This document shows, piece by piece, positions 34,926 through 43,808 of a DNA stretch of 64,000 bases. The position numbers and the translations under genes are program-made. The stretch comes from a bacterium (GTDB lineage: Bacteria; Babelota; Babeliae; Babelales; RVW-14): the NCBI GenBank assembly GCA_016699045.1, contig CP064957.1:1302001-1366000 (forward strand), in the 5' to 3' direction. Each line of letters begins with the position of its first letter. The first letter of the stretch is position 1. A model generated the notes under the pieces. That model was given only the letters and a program-made list of their open reading frames with translations, did not search any database and was not told the origin of the DNA.

Positions 34926-35875
34926 TGATAAAGAAATATATTTGTTTAGCATTATTAACATTGTTTTTTGGTCGGTCAGTGACTGCGTTGGATACGAAGC
35001 GATTGAGTGATAAGCAGTATTATTGTACTGCCGCAGATGATGATTTTTTTATTTTTCTTGCGCATTTAATTGGCAGTATTCATAAAACAAATTTTGATAA
35101 AACAGAAGAAATTGCCGTGTTTGATCTTGGTTTTACCAAAGAACAACGCGATATGTTGAATACGATTGAAAAAGTAAAAGTCTATGATATCGACATGGTC
35201 AATCCTGATTTGTTAACACGTTTTACCACAACAGAACAAGGCAAATCTGCTCCTGGTTGGTATGCCTGGAAGCCGGTGGTTATAAAACAGGCGCTCGATA
35301 TGTTCGATTATGTTTTATATATTGATGCGGGCGCGGTGGTTCTTAAACCGCTTGACGACGTGTTTCGCTATATTCAAGACAACGGCTATTTTTTATTAGC
35401 AGACCAAGCGTGGTATGTTGACAATCAAAATGTTCTGTTTTCTATTCGGGCACATTGTACACAACATGTAATGTCAATGTTCAATTTGGAATCGCCTGAA
35501 CGTGAAAATATTTGGCATAGTTGTAATCTGAATGCGAGTGTACAAGGCATTAATAAGAGTTGCACAAAAGCTTATCAAGATTATTTATTATCGGTTTACG
35601 AATTGACAAAAGATATCAAGAATTTTGAAGATGATGGATCGGGGCCACTCGGCTTTGGCTGGGGGCGCCACGATCAAACATTATTTAGCATTAGAGCTCG
35701 TGAACTTGGTTTAACGCTTGTTGAACCGCAGAAAGATGTTGAACTTACAGCTGATGGTCGTTCATTTGTTTTTCAAGCGAGTGACTATCCGCCGGCCAAT
35801 CCGCATATTGTGTATGCTTGCAAAGGTCGCGCAGAGTTTTTAGATTCAATACGATTCAAAACACTTACTGCATAA
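34922..35875 (+). CDS. Exported glycosyltransferase-like protein
   Basis: 317 residues. ATG overlaps the protease stop; a second ATG lies 3 bases on. A signal peptide (YICLALLTLFFGRSVTA) precedes a GT-A-like domain: YYCTAADDDFFIFL, later WYAWKPVVIKQALDMFDYV and VLYIDAGAVVLKPLDDVF, where DAG stands at the usual DxD position. A later GWGRHDQTLFSIRA fits the acceptor region. It resembles family 8 or related glycosyltransferases. Export is unusual because sugar nucleotides are cytoplasmic, so anchoring or action outside the cell must be considered. Coupled to the ctp gene and closed by a terminator. Confidence 0.6.
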   Translation: MMIKKYICLALLTLFFGRSVTALDTKRLSDKQYYCTAADDDFFIFLAHLIGSIHKTNFDKTEEIAVFDLGFTKEQRDMLNTIEKVKVYDIDMVNPDLLTRFTTTEQGKSAPGWYAWKPVVIKQALDMFDYVLYIDAGAVVLKPLDDVFRYIQDNGYFLLADQAWYVDNQNVLFSIRAHCTQHVMSMFNLESPERENIWHSCNLNASVQGINKSCTKAYQDYLLSVYELTKDIKNFEDDGSGPLGFGWGRHDQTLFSIRARELGLTLVEPQKDVELTADGRSFVFQASDYPPANPHIVYACKGRAEFLDSIRFKTLTA

Positions 35876-35901
35876 GTTTTGTAGCTCAATTAAAAAACTA
35901 A

Positions 35902-35931
35902 AAAAAGGCTTTCGATAGAGAGCCTTTTTTT
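35902..35931 (+). terminator. Rho-independent terminator after the glycosyltransferase gene
   Basis: Stem GGCTTTC/GAGAGCC with a GATA loop and an A-rich upstream arm, followed by a T7 run. It lies 27 bases after the stop. Confidence 0.85.
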
Positions 35932-36008
35932 ATTGTCTGCGTAGTCAAAAAAGAGCTGATATGGTAGGCTGCTTTGTTCATAAATTTATTTGATATAAGG
36001 AACTATCT

Positions 36009-37325
36009 ATGATGCTTGTACTTATAGCGCTAGTTTATCAATGCCTACAAATAATCGCAGTGCCTTTTGTTGGGGTCTACTTGATTGTTCGTTTTTTTAA
36101 AGGGAAATCAGTTTTTGGCAACTTTTCACAGCGGTTTGGTTTTGTGCCGTGCGTAAAGCCTGGGCAGCAATCATTGTGGCTGCATGCTGTTTCGGTTGGG
36201 GAAATTTTGGCGATGCAGCAATTAATTGTGCAGCTAAAACAACAGCACCCTGGTGCCGTTTGTTATGTGACGACGGGCACGCTTGGTGGGCAGGCAATGG
36301 CGCGTAAATTTTTGAATGCTGACGTGGTGAGTTTTTTGCCCTTCGATTTTTTAATTCCCATGATGATGGCGTTTAACCGCATTCGTCCTCAGGCATTACT
36401 TATTGTTGAGGGGGATCTGTGGCCTAATTTCATTATGCTGGCTCGTTGGTTCAAGGTACCTTTGTATTTGCTCAACGCTCGCGTCAATTCAAGCTCCAAA
36501 AGACGTATGCACTCTGTGAAGTTTTTATATAAACCCTTGCTTAATAGTTTTGTTCATATTTTTACGCAAAGTGAAGAAGATGTTCAAGCGTTTAAGGAAT
36601 TGGGCGTTGAGCCATTAAAACTTTCTGTCCTGGGCAACATAAAGGCTTACAACGTGGTTGCCAAGCGAGAGCAAGAAGCGCGTAGTGCGAGTTTGTCTAA
36701 AGAGCGTTCTGCCGTCTTGCTGGTTGGCTCTGTTCATCCTGGGGAGCTTGGCTATTACTTAAAACTTTTCGTTGCGCTCAAGCCGCTCTATCCATCTTTA
36801 AAATTGATACTGGCGCCACGCCATTTCAATTGGCTGCCGGAGCTGCGCAGCAAAGTACAGGCAACGGGCTACGCGTCGTTGGTGTGGGATGAGCAGTGTG
36901 CGCAGCTCAATAAGGCGGTTGACCCGGTCCAAGAAATTGCTGAAAACGTTTTTGAACAGTATGACATTGTTTCAGTGTGCATGCTGGGTAAGTTATTTAG
37001 TTTGTGTCAGTTGGCAGACATCTTCTTTCTTGGTGGTACATTTGTGCCAGTTGGCGGGCATAACTTGCTTGAGCCTGCCGTGTGGGGCAAGCCGTGCATG
37101 GTGGGGCCGTATCATGCCAATTGCCAGGACCATGCCGACAGATTGGAACAGTGTGGAGCGTTGGTCAAAGTTACCAATTACGATGAATTAGAAAAGCAGG
37201 TAGTTGTTTTCTTAGCTCATGCCGAGCAACGAAAACAAGCGGGTTTTAGGGCTGCTCAATGGCTTGAACGTGAGGCAATTGATGTTAAAAAAAATCTTAA
37301 TCAGTTATTTCAACAGTTGCACTAA
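36009..37325 (+). CDS. waaA: 3-deoxy-D-manno-octulosonic acid (KDO) transferase
   Basis: 438 residues. GT30 enzyme adding KDO to lipid A at the inner face of the membrane. An N-terminal membrane anchor (residues 1-25) precedes WLHAVSVGEILA, the family hallmark, VEGDLWPNF, and the C-terminal donor site with FFLGGTFVPVGGHNLLEPA. Length is typical. With gmhB in the same window it shows that the organism builds an LPS core. GGA lies 7 bases before the start. It stands as a single gene between a terminator and the tRNA cluster. Confidence 0.95.
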   Translation: MMLVLIALVYQCLQIIAVPFVGVYLIVRFFKGKSVFGNFSQRFGFVPCVKPGQQSLWLHAVSVGEILAMQQLIVQLKQQHPGAVCYVTTGTLGGQAMARKFLNADVVSFLPFDFLIPMMMAFNRIRPQALLIVEGDLWPNFIMLARWFKVPLYLLNARVNSSSKRRMHSVKFLYKPLLNSFVHIFTQSEEDVQAFKELGVEPLKLSVLGNIKAYNVVAKREQEARSASLSKERSAVLLVGSVHPGELGYYLKLFVALKPLYPSLKLILAPRHFNWLPELRSKVQATGYASLVWDEQCAQLNKAVDPVQEIAENVFEQYDIVSVCMLGKLFSLCQLADIFFLGGTFVPVGGHNLLEPAVWGKPCMVGPYHANCQDHADRLEQCGALVKVTNYDELEKQVVVFLAHAEQRKQAGFRAAQWLEREAIDVKKNLNQLFQQLH

Positions 37326-37411
37326 TTGCCTGAATAATACGATTAATAAATACTTGTAAACGCCCGATTGTGACAAAAAGTGAAGTTTTTTTAAAAAAGA
37401 TGAAAGTTTTT

Positions 37412-37440
37412 TTGATTTTTGTGCTGAAACAAAATATAAT
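37412..37440 (+). promoter_or_regulatory. Promoter of the tRNA-His/Pro/Arg cluster
   Basis: TTGATT (37412-37417), 17-base spacer and perfect TATAAT (37435-37440), about 40 bases before tRNA-His. This is the clearest sigma-70-type promoter in the window. Confidence 0.8.
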
Positions 37441-37478
37441 AGGGTCGTATTCTTTGAATATGCCTTGTGGCTAAACAT

Positions 37479-37555
37479 GGTGGGCGTAGCTCAGTTGGTA
37501 GAGCATCAGATTGTGGTTCTGAACGTCGCGGGTTCGAGCCCCGTCGCTCACCCCA
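37479..37555 (+). tRNA. tRNA-His (GTG)
   Basis: Full cloverleaf with anticodon GTG at 37513-37515. The extra G-1 (37479) faces C73, as required for tRNA-His. The CCA end is encoded (37553-37555). Confidence 0.96.
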
Positions 37556-37618
37556 GCTAGCAAAAAGCACAGAGCCTAGTTTTTGCTGTTACACGCAAAA
37601 GAAATAAGCGCATTTTGT

Positions 37619-37694
37619 CGGGGCGTAGCGCAGTTGGTAGCGCACTCGCTTTGGGAGCGAGGGGTCGCCAGTTCGAATCTGGCCGCCCCGACCA
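37619..37694 (+). tRNA. tRNA-Pro (TGG)
   Basis: Acceptor CGGGGCG pairs with CGCCCCG. Anticodon loop TTTGGGA with anticodon TGG, T-loop GTTCGAATC, and encoded CCA (37692-37694). Confidence 0.96.
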
Positions 37695-37699
37695 TTTAT

Positions 37700-37773
37700 G
37701 TGCCCGTAGCTCAGTTGGATAGAGCAACGGATTTCTAATCCGTAGGTCACAGGTTCGAACCCTGTCGGGCACA
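37700..37773 (+). tRNA. tRNA-Arg (TCT)
   Basis: Acceptor GTGCCCG pairs with CGGGCAC. Anticodon loop TTTCTAA gives TCT. The CCA is not encoded, unlike the two tRNAs upstream. Confidence 0.95.
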
Positions 37774-37827
37774 CTTACTTTTGTTTTGTGGCCAGGCCTT
37801 TTTTCTTTTCATTACTTTCAGGAATTT

Positions 37828-39159
37828 ATGTCATATTACGATAAGCCCGAAGATTCATCCGGTAAAAAACCGGTCGGCAAAAAGAAGTTTTTTAAATCAC
37901 CATCATCTCGTTCAACAACAAGCAAGCCTGGTTCTCGTCCTTCCTCTTCATCATCGTTATCTCATCGTCGAGGTCCGCAACAAGGTGGTTCATCGTCACG
38001 ACGTCCGATCAAAAAGTTTAATCCTTCAGATTTTATGCGTAAAGTTGAAGAGCAAGTATCGGCGCCAGTGTATGTTTCTAAGCATTCGTTTGCAGATTTT
38101 CAGATCGAAGAACAGCTTAAAAAAAACATCAAGGTTCGTGGATACGTTACCCCAACCCCTATTCAAGATCAAGCGATACCGCTTATGCTTGAGGGTAAAG
38201 ATATTGTTGGCACAGCTAATACCGGTACCGGTAAAACAGCAGCTTTCTTGATTCCGTTGGTTAATAATTTGTTAACCAAGAAAACAAATCGCGTGTTGAT
38301 TATTACGCCAATCAGAGAATTAGCAGCACAGATTCAAGATGAGCTTGCTTACTTTGCTAAAGAAACTGGCTTCTTTTCGGTGTTGTGCATTGGCGGTCTG
38401 AACATCAGGCAGCAAATGAGTACGCTGCAACAAGATCCAGAGTTTGTTATTGGCACACCTGGTCGCTTGAAAGATTTGGAACAAAATGGCCATTTAAGAT
38501 TGCATCGTTATAATTCTATCGTTCTTGATGAAGTTGATACCATGCTTGATATGGGCTTTATTAACGATATGAAGTATCTCCTTGCAAAGCTTCCTAAAGA
38601 TCGTCATTCGTTGTTCTTTTCAGCAACTATTTCTAAAGAAATTAAAGATGTCATTGATAAGTTTTTGCGCAATCCTATTTCAATCAGCGTTAAAACACGT
38701 CAGTCTGCTGAAAACGTCAACCAAGATGTTATTACCGTTGATCCAAAAGATAAGATCGAAGTATTGCATGATTTGTTGATCAAGCCAGAATTTACCAAAG
38801 TTATTATCTTTGTTAGAACCAAGCGTTCAACAGACAAGTTGGCAAAGAGCTTGCGTGATCGTGGCTTTAAAATTGCTACGATTCATGGCAACAAAACACA
38901 GGCACAGCGCAAAAAAGCATTGTCTGAGTTTAAAGATAACCAGGTTAGAATTCTGTTGGCAACCGACGTGGTAGCACGTGGTATTGATATTGACGACGTT
39001 TCGCACGTTATCAACTTCGATTTGCCGCAAACGCATGAAGATTACATACATCGTATCGGTAGAACGGGTCGCGCCAATAAAATTGGACAAGCGATTACGT
39101 TTATCGAAAAAGAAGATGGTTCTTCACCGTCAGCGCCAATGCGTCGATCAGGAAAATAG
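37828..39159 (+). CDS. DEAD-box family RNA helicase with a DEVD motif II
   Basis: 443 residues from ATG 37828 behind AGGA; the frame to 37786 overlaps the gap after tRNA-Arg and is rejected. A basic Ser/Arg/Lys-rich N-terminal tail (about 70 residues) precedes a complete RhlE-like core: Q motif TPTPIQDQAI, Walker A ANTGTGKT near residue 130, PIRELAAQI, GTPGRL, motif II VLDEVD near 232, SAT, then HGNKTQAQRKKAL, DVVARGIDID and HRIGRTGRA. Motif II reads DEVD instead of DEAD, a tolerated variant. Acts in RNA unwinding during ribosome assembly or decay. A strong terminator follows. Confidence 0.92.
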   Translation: MSYYDKPEDSSGKKPVGKKKFFKSPSSRSTTSKPGSRPSSSSSLSHRRGPQQGGSSSRRPIKKFNPSDFMRKVEEQVSAPVYVSKHSFADFQIEEQLKKNIKVRGYVTPTPIQDQAIPLMLEGKDIVGTANTGTGKTAAFLIPLVNNLLTKKTNRVLIITPIRELAAQIQDELAYFAKETGFFSVLCIGGLNIRQQMSTLQQDPEFVIGTPGRLKDLEQNGHLRLHRYNSIVLDEVDTMLDMGFINDMKYLLAKLPKDRHSLFFSATISKEIKDVIDKFLRNPISISVKTRQSAENVNQDVITVDPKDKIEVLHDLLIKPEFTKVIIFVRTKRSTDKLAKSLRDRGFKIATIHGNKTQAQRKKALSEFKDNQVRILLATDVVARGIDIDDVSHVINFDLPQTHEDYIHRIGRTGRANKIGQAITFIEKEDGSSPSAPMRRSGK

Positions 39160-39185
39160 TTTTTATTTTTCTATAGAATTTATGG

Positions 39186-39219
39186 AAAGGGGCTCCACGT
39201 TTTGTGGAGCCCCTTTTTT
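39186..39219 (+). terminator. Rho-independent terminator of the helicase gene
   Basis: Perfect GGGGCTCCAC/GTGGAGCCCC stem (39189-39198 with 39204-39213), five-base loop and T6 tract. Confidence 0.93.
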
Positions 39220-39286
39220 GATTTACTGGTGTGAGGAAAATAATTTTTGGACACGAGCTGTGTTGACCGGTTCATTTTTTTTGATT

Positions 39287-39743
39287 TCAAAAAAAGTAAG
39301 CCAGTTGCCACGCTTGTGTCATTTTTGCTTGTGGATTATCCGCCACATCCCAAGCTGGATACACGCGTACACCACGTTTGCCTCCACTATCATTTTTTGA
39401 AACAATGTCTTTTTCGGCAAGTATCTTTGTTGGAAAAACGAATTGTCCAAGTCGTTCGCCGTTTCTGACACTGATAACAAAAAAATCGATGTTGTCTGCC
39501 AAATCGTGCGGGGCGGTTATGCCGGCCTGGTTGCGCTTCCAGATGGTAACAAATTGACCAACTTTGGTTGGGGTGATTTTTGCAACGCGGAACAAGATGG
39601 CGTGATTATTCATCGTAAAAGTGCATGCGCCATATTCCTGACTTTCAACCTCTGTTTGAAAAATTTTTTATACTTAAATCACTCGGTTCATAAGCATGTT
39701 TTTGTGCTGTGCAAAGGTTTGCCGGCAGATTATCATGTGCCAT
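39287..39743 (-). pseudogene. mepB: MepB-like protein gene with single-base frameshift
   Basis: The downstream frame (stop 39287) reads FRVAKITPTKVGQFVTIWKR, FGQ-type GQFVFPTKIL and GKRGVRVYPAWD, a strong match to the MepB family, whose biochemical function is not established. The frame has no start before 39613, but the family sequence continues upstream as EVESQEYGACTFTM to a TAA. In another frame an ATG at 39743 opens MAHDNLPANLC and runs to PSDLSIKNF at an A5T6 run (39659-39669). Removing one base there joins the two parts into about 151 residues, a normal MepB length. It is therefore either a decayed gene or an assembly error. No operon partner. Confidence 0.7.
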
Positions 39744-40033
39744 ATTCAAGTCTTTCTGACTAATTTTAAAGCAATGTTGTGATGATTATCTGTCAGTGTA
39801 ATGACCTTTTAGGTACTACACAAGATGATTTATGACTTGCTTGGTTGAGTAAACGGTGGATAAGGTGCTGGATCGTAGTGATATTCAAGCTATGTAAGTC
39901 GTGGCGTTGTCGGTTGCATATTATTGATTATTCGAGTAGTATTAATGTGACGATTTGAAATATTTATATAAATTATGTCTATCCAGCGGCGCTATAAATA
40001 TTGTTATAAAAATTCTATTGAGGGGGATCTCTT
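39744..40033. other. Intergenic region without recognised content
   Basis: About 290 bases between the mepB-like remnant and the lipoprotein gene. No open frame of note, RNA gene, hairpin or repeat was seen; it presumably holds the promoters of both divergent genes. Confidence 0.4.
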
Positions 40034-40645
40034 GTGAGTAAAAAATTAAATACTAATTTTCACTTTGTTTTTGTAGTTCTGGTAGCGATTAGTTTATTTG
40101 CTGGCTGCGCAAAGTATGCGTCACATCCATTGAGTAAGCCGGTAAGTATTGGTTGTGAAAAAGAAAATGTACGCGTAGCTGCTCAAGCGCTTACCAATGA
40201 TGAATCTTATTTCTATTTCAGCAGACACGCTGTTGCCAAGGGCTATCAGCCAATTCATCTGTGCATTGAAAATTCGAGTAATCAGACATATATTTTTGAT
40301 GCAAAATCTATCAATCTTCAGATTCAAGATCAGCATCATGTTGCGCAAGCGTTGCACGTTAACACGGTTAAAAGAACGGTGTTGTGGGGTCTGCCCGGCT
40401 TGTTTATATGGCCTTTGTTAATTGTTGCGGGTGTTGAAGGCGTGAAATCAAGCGATGCTAATACAAGTTTAGACAACGATTTTAATAATCGTGTGATTAG
40501 TAATAATTCACGATTGATCGTTGCACCCGGTTCATCGGTCAATAAGGTGTTTTTTGTAAGAACTGAAAATTTCAGGTATCATTTCAATCTTAAACTGAAA
40601 AATAGAGATTCAAAGCAAGAGCTTTCATTTGATGTAAAAATCTAA
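40034..40645 (+). CDS. Lipoprotein of unknown function
   Basis: 203 residues from a GTG start behind GAGGGGG. The signal peptide ends in a lipobox (LFAGC), so the Cys near residue 25 should be lipidated. The mature part has beta-rich segments (QPIHLCIENSSNQTYIFDA) around a hydrophobic stretch (LWGLPGLFIWPLLIVAGV) that could insert in the membrane. Cell-envelope location is likely. No family recognised. A terminator follows 20 bases after the stop. Confidence 0.65.
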   Translation: MSKKLNTNFHFVFVVLVAISLFAGCAKYASHPLSKPVSIGCEKENVRVAAQALTNDESYFYFSRHAVAKGYQPIHLCIENSSNQTYIFDAKSINLQIQDQHHVAQALHVNTVKRTVLWGLPGLFIWPLLIVAGVEGVKSSDANTSLDNDFNNRVISNNSRLIVAPGSSVNKVFFVRTENFRYHFNLKLKNRDSKQELSFDVKI

Positions 40646-40664
40646 AAAGGTTACAATGAAAAAT

Positions 40665-40693
40665 GGGCTCTGCATTAGGCGGGGCCCTTTTTT
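40665..40693 (+). terminator. Terminator after the lipoprotein gene
   Basis: Six-pair GC-rich stem (GGGCTC with GGGCCC, one G-U pair), ten-base loop and T6 tract. The rdgB-like gene starts 35 bases later. Confidence 0.7.
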
Positions 40694-40727
40694 ATTGTCA
40701 TTAAAAAAGTATACGAAAGATATTTTC

Positions 40728-41306
40728 ATGAGTTACGAATTGTATTATGTTACCGGCAATCCCGGTAAGTTTGAAGAAGTGCAGCGCTTTTTAAAAAACT
40801 ATGCGCCAGAAATTGATCTCAAACAAGCTGATATCGATCTTCAAGAGCAGCAAACTGATGATCAATATGCTATCGCTGTCTACAAGGCGCAGCAAGCATG
40901 GGATTTGTTGGGTAAGCCACTGTTGATTGACGATGCCGGCGTTTATTTTGATAAGTACCACAAATTTCCTGGCACCATGACTAAATTTTTATTTCAAGGG
41001 ATTGGTTTTGAAGGAATTTTTAAATTGGTTGAGCCAGGCGATCGTTTGCGTTATTTTTTGTATTTGATGTACGTTGATGGTCAAGGAGTGATGCATGCTT
41101 TTGAAGGTGAGTGTAAAGGTCGCGTTGTAAAACCTCCTGTCTTTGATGCGCATCCCCGGTTGCCGTTTGATGATATTTTCTTGCCTGACGGTTCAGACAA
41201 AACGTGTGCACAAATGCAGCATGATGATAATTTTCATCTTTTTGCACATCGTTTGTTGGCGGTCAAAAAATTTGTTGAGTGGTTACATAATAAAAAAAGC
41301 TCCTGA
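40728..41306 (+). CDS. rdgB: RdgB/HAM1 family non-canonical purine NTP pyrophosphatase
   Basis: 192 residues from ATG 40728; the longer frame to 40656 would include the upstream terminator. The N-terminal YYVTGNPGKFEEVQ matches the family TxNxxKxxE site. LIDDAGVYFDK, FPGTMTKFLF, GRVVKPP and LPFDDIFLPDGSDKT follow in the expected order. It removes inosine and xanthosine triphosphates from the nucleotide pool. The sequence is divergent from the bacterial average (for example PFDDIF for GYDPIF) but the active-site pattern is intact. A terminator follows directly. Confidence 0.88.
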   Translation: MSYELYYVTGNPGKFEEVQRFLKNYAPEIDLKQADIDLQEQQTDDQYAIAVYKAQQAWDLLGKPLLIDDAGVYFDKYHKFPGTMTKFLFQGIGFEGIFKLVEPGDRLRYFLYLMYVDGQGVMHAFEGECKGRVVKPPVFDAHPRLPFDDIFLPDGSDKTCAQMQHDDNFHLFAHRLLAVKKFVEWLHNKKSS

Positions 41307-41325
41307 ATTTCACGAGCTTTTTTTT
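41293..41325 (+). terminator. Terminator after rdgB
   Basis: A-rich arm plus GCTC, eleven-base loop, GAGC plus T8; overlaps the rdgB stop region. Confidence 0.82.
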
Positions 41326-41467
41326 AGCTCATTCACTTCTTAAAACCACACAAGTTGGTTTGTCATTGCTGCGGGGTTGGTTGTGGTGTATTCTTGAGCA
41401 AAGTTTCATTTTTTTAAATTTATTACTTTTTTTGAGACGTATCCTTTTCAAATAGGAATCAATCACT

Positions 41468-43222
41468 ATGCCAATTCGTGCTAAAATGAGCCATGCGCGG
41501 CGGGCCCGGTTATGGCAGCTGGTTTATGGTTTTTTGTTTTTTTGCCTCATATTGTTGTTGCGATTGTTTTACTTGCAAGTTGATCAGTGGCTTTTGCTCA
41601 ACAAGCTTGGTGAACGTAATTTTTTGAAAACTGAAACGATATTACCCATTCGCGGTAATTTTTATGATTGCAACCATACGCTTTTGGCGGCAAATAAACC
41701 TATTTTTGATCTTTATTGGCAGGGTCTGGGAGGTTCTTTTTCTCAGTATCAAGAAGAAATTGTTAAGCAGGTTCTGCAGGTAGTTGGTGATGCTGATAGT
41801 CAGTTAGCTGGTTTACTGGAAGGTCTTAAAAAAGCAGAGCGGTATGCGCGTTCTTTTTTGTTGAAGCAAAATGTTAATTTTGGGCAGTTGTGCAAAGTTA
41901 GTGAGCAGTGTTCACAGGTTCCTAACTTAGTTATTAAAAGTCGTTTTGAACGTTATTATCCGCACAAAAACTTTGCGAGTCACATTGTTGGGTACTTGAG
42001 TCGTGTAGAAAATGTTGGTTGTGATGGTCTTGAAAAATTGTTCGATCAAGATTTGGGTGGCCAACTTGGTTATGAAATGTCAGTTATTAATTCGACTGGC
42101 CGTATTCTCCGTCAACGCGAACGGCGTGATGCGCAAGCCGGGCAAGATTTAACGTTAACTTTAGACTATGCGGTGCAGCGTTTGGCGGAGTCAGCTTTTG
42201 AGTCCGATCAGACAGGCGCATTGATTGTTATGGATCCGGAAACTGGTGCCATACGCGCTTTGGCTTCGTATCCAAATTTTGATCCCAATCATTTTGTACA
42301 GCCTATTTCTGAATCGTTATGGAAAGAAAAATTTACGGTTCATAGTCCCTTGCTCAATCGTGCAACGGCAGCGCTATATCCGCCGGCTTCAACATTTAAG
42401 TTGGTGACAGTGACGGCAGGGCTTGAGGAAGGTGTGCTTACGACTGAGTCGGAGTTTAACTGCCAAGGCTTTATTCGGTTTGGTGGGCGAAAATTTTTGT
42501 GTCAGCGTCGTTGGGGGCATGGGACGATGGTGTTGCAAGATGCACTGGCGCATTCGTGCAATATTTTGTGTTTTGAGGCAGCAAAACATTTGCCGATAGA
42601 TACGGTTGCTGATTATGCTTGTCGGTTTGGTTTGGGCTATAAAACTGATTTTTTGTTGCCTGAAAAATCTGGGTTAGTGCCAACATCGCATTGGAAACGA
42701 GTAATGAAAGGCGAGGGCTGGTGGCCGGGCGATACGCTATCAGTTTCTATTGGGCAAAGTTATTTATTAGTGACGCCGCTGCAAATTGCGCGAATGTATG
42801 GTGCGGTGTGTACCGGTTTTTTAGTTAAGCCGCGTATTTTGGAAAGTGAAGAAATTCAGCGAGAGGAGCTGAATGTTTCAGCACCCGTGTTAGATTTCTT
42901 GCGGCAGTCGATGTATTCAGCAGTACAAAAAGGAACGGTATGGCGCTTGCGACATTTTAAGAATTTTAAAATTTTTGCAAAGACGGGAACGGCGCAAACG
43001 TGTAGTTTGAATAAAGAAAAGACGCAACGAGAACACTTTGAGCATGCATGGTTGACCGGTTTTTTTGAGTACAAAGAAGAAAAGCCGTTGGTGCTGATTG
43101 TATTGCTTGAGTATGCGGGTGGCTCGCGGCCAGCAATTTTAATTGCGCATCGATTTCTTGATAGTTATCAGCGGTTTAGAGAAACTGGCATTATGCCAAC
43201 GCCGTTGTATGATCAAGAGTAG
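41468..43222 (+). CDS. mrdA: Penicillin-binding protein 2 (peptidoglycan transpeptidase)
   Basis: 584 residues. Class B PBP working with the elongation machinery (MreC is also in this window). One N-terminal membrane helix (FLFFCLILLLRLFYLQV) is followed by the dimerisation region LPIRGNFYD and ESALAN-like middle. The transpeptidase domain has SxxK as PPASTFKL near residue 308, SxN as SCN near 363 and KTG as KTGTAQT near 504. Length fits PBP2, though a divisome PBP3 cannot be fully excluded. gmhB follows within 50 bases on the same strand. Confidence 0.9.
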   Translation: MPIRAKMSHARRARLWQLVYGFLFFCLILLLRLFYLQVDQWLLLNKLGERNFLKTETILPIRGNFYDCNHTLLAANKPIFDLYWQGLGGSFSQYQEEIVKQVLQVVGDADSQLAGLLEGLKKAERYARSFLLKQNVNFGQLCKVSEQCSQVPNLVIKSRFERYYPHKNFASHIVGYLSRVENVGCDGLEKLFDQDLGGQLGYEMSVINSTGRILRQRERRDAQAGQDLTLTLDYAVQRLAESAFESDQTGALIVMDPETGAIRALASYPNFDPNHFVQPISESLWKEKFTVHSPLLNRATAALYPPASTFKLVTVTAGLEEGVLTTESEFNCQGFIRFGGRKFLCQRRWGHGTMVLQDALAHSCNILCFEAAKHLPIDTVADYACRFGLGYKTDFLLPEKSGLVPTSHWKRVMKGEGWWPGDTLSVSIGQSYLLVTPLQIARMYGAVCTGFLVKPRILESEEIQREELNVSAPVLDFLRQSMYSAVQKGTVWRLRHFKNFKIFAKTGTAQTCSLNKEKTQREHFEHAWLTGFFEYKEEKPLVLIVLLEYAGGSRPAILIAHRFLDSYQRFRETGIMPTPLYDQE

Positions 43223-43269
43223 TTTTGAATATCAGTGTCAAAAATTTTCCTTATGGTAGACTGGAGAAC

Positions 43270-43788
43270 ATGAAGAATTTTAAAGGATCTTATAAAGCAG
43301 CGTTTTTTGATCGCGATGGTACCATAATTGATTTTGTCGATTACTTGGCAAGCCTTGATGATATTGTGCTCATACCGCGAGCTGTTTATTTATGTCGGTT
43401 GTTGGCAAATAAAGGGTATAAAATTATCGTGATTACTAATCAGTCTGGTATTGCGCGAGGTTTTTTTGATGAGCAATTTGTGCAAAAAACACATGCGCAC
43501 TTGGATACATTATTGCGTGAGCAGGGCGTTGTGATTGATGGCTGGTATTATTGTCCGCATCATCCTGAAGCTGGCGTGATACAATCGTATATTCAATCAT
43601 GCGGTTGTCGCAAACCAATGCCCGGCATGTTGCAACAAGCAGCAGTTGAACATGATATTGATTTAACTGCCTCACTGATGTTTGGCGATAAGCTTCTTGA
43701 TTTGCAAGCAGGTTGGGCGGCTGGGTGCCGTTCTTTTGAGATTAGTCGTGTGTTGCAGTTGTCGGATCAACAGATGGCATTGTTATAA
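43270..43788 (+). CDS. gmhB: D-glycero-D-manno-heptose 1,7-bisphosphate 7-phosphatase
   Basis: 172 residues from ATG 43270 with TGGAG close by; a TTG at 43225 would extend it. HAD phosphatase with motif I AAFFDRDGTI, motif II VITNQSGIARG, the zinc-binding HHPEAG and CGCRKPMPGM region and motif IV FGDKLLDLQAG. It removes the 7-phosphate in ADP-heptose synthesis for the LPS inner core, consistent with waaA nearby. Histidinol-phosphate phosphatases share the fold, but no his genes are present here. Confidence 0.85.
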   Translation: MKNFKGSYKAAFFDRDGTIIDFVDYLASLDDIVLIPRAVYLCRLLANKGYKIIVITNQSGIARGFFDEQFVQKTHAHLDTLLREQGVVIDGWYYCPHHPEAGVIQSYIQSCGCRKPMPGMLQQAAVEHDIDLTASLMFGDKLLDLQAGWAAGCRSFEISRVLQLSDQQMALL

Positions 43789-43808
43789 TAAAAAAGAGAG
43801 GAACGTTG

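Noticed and set aside
39443..39763. 106-residue open frame on the plus strand
   Set aside because: Antisense to the mepB-like gene, whose family motifs are clear on the minus strand.
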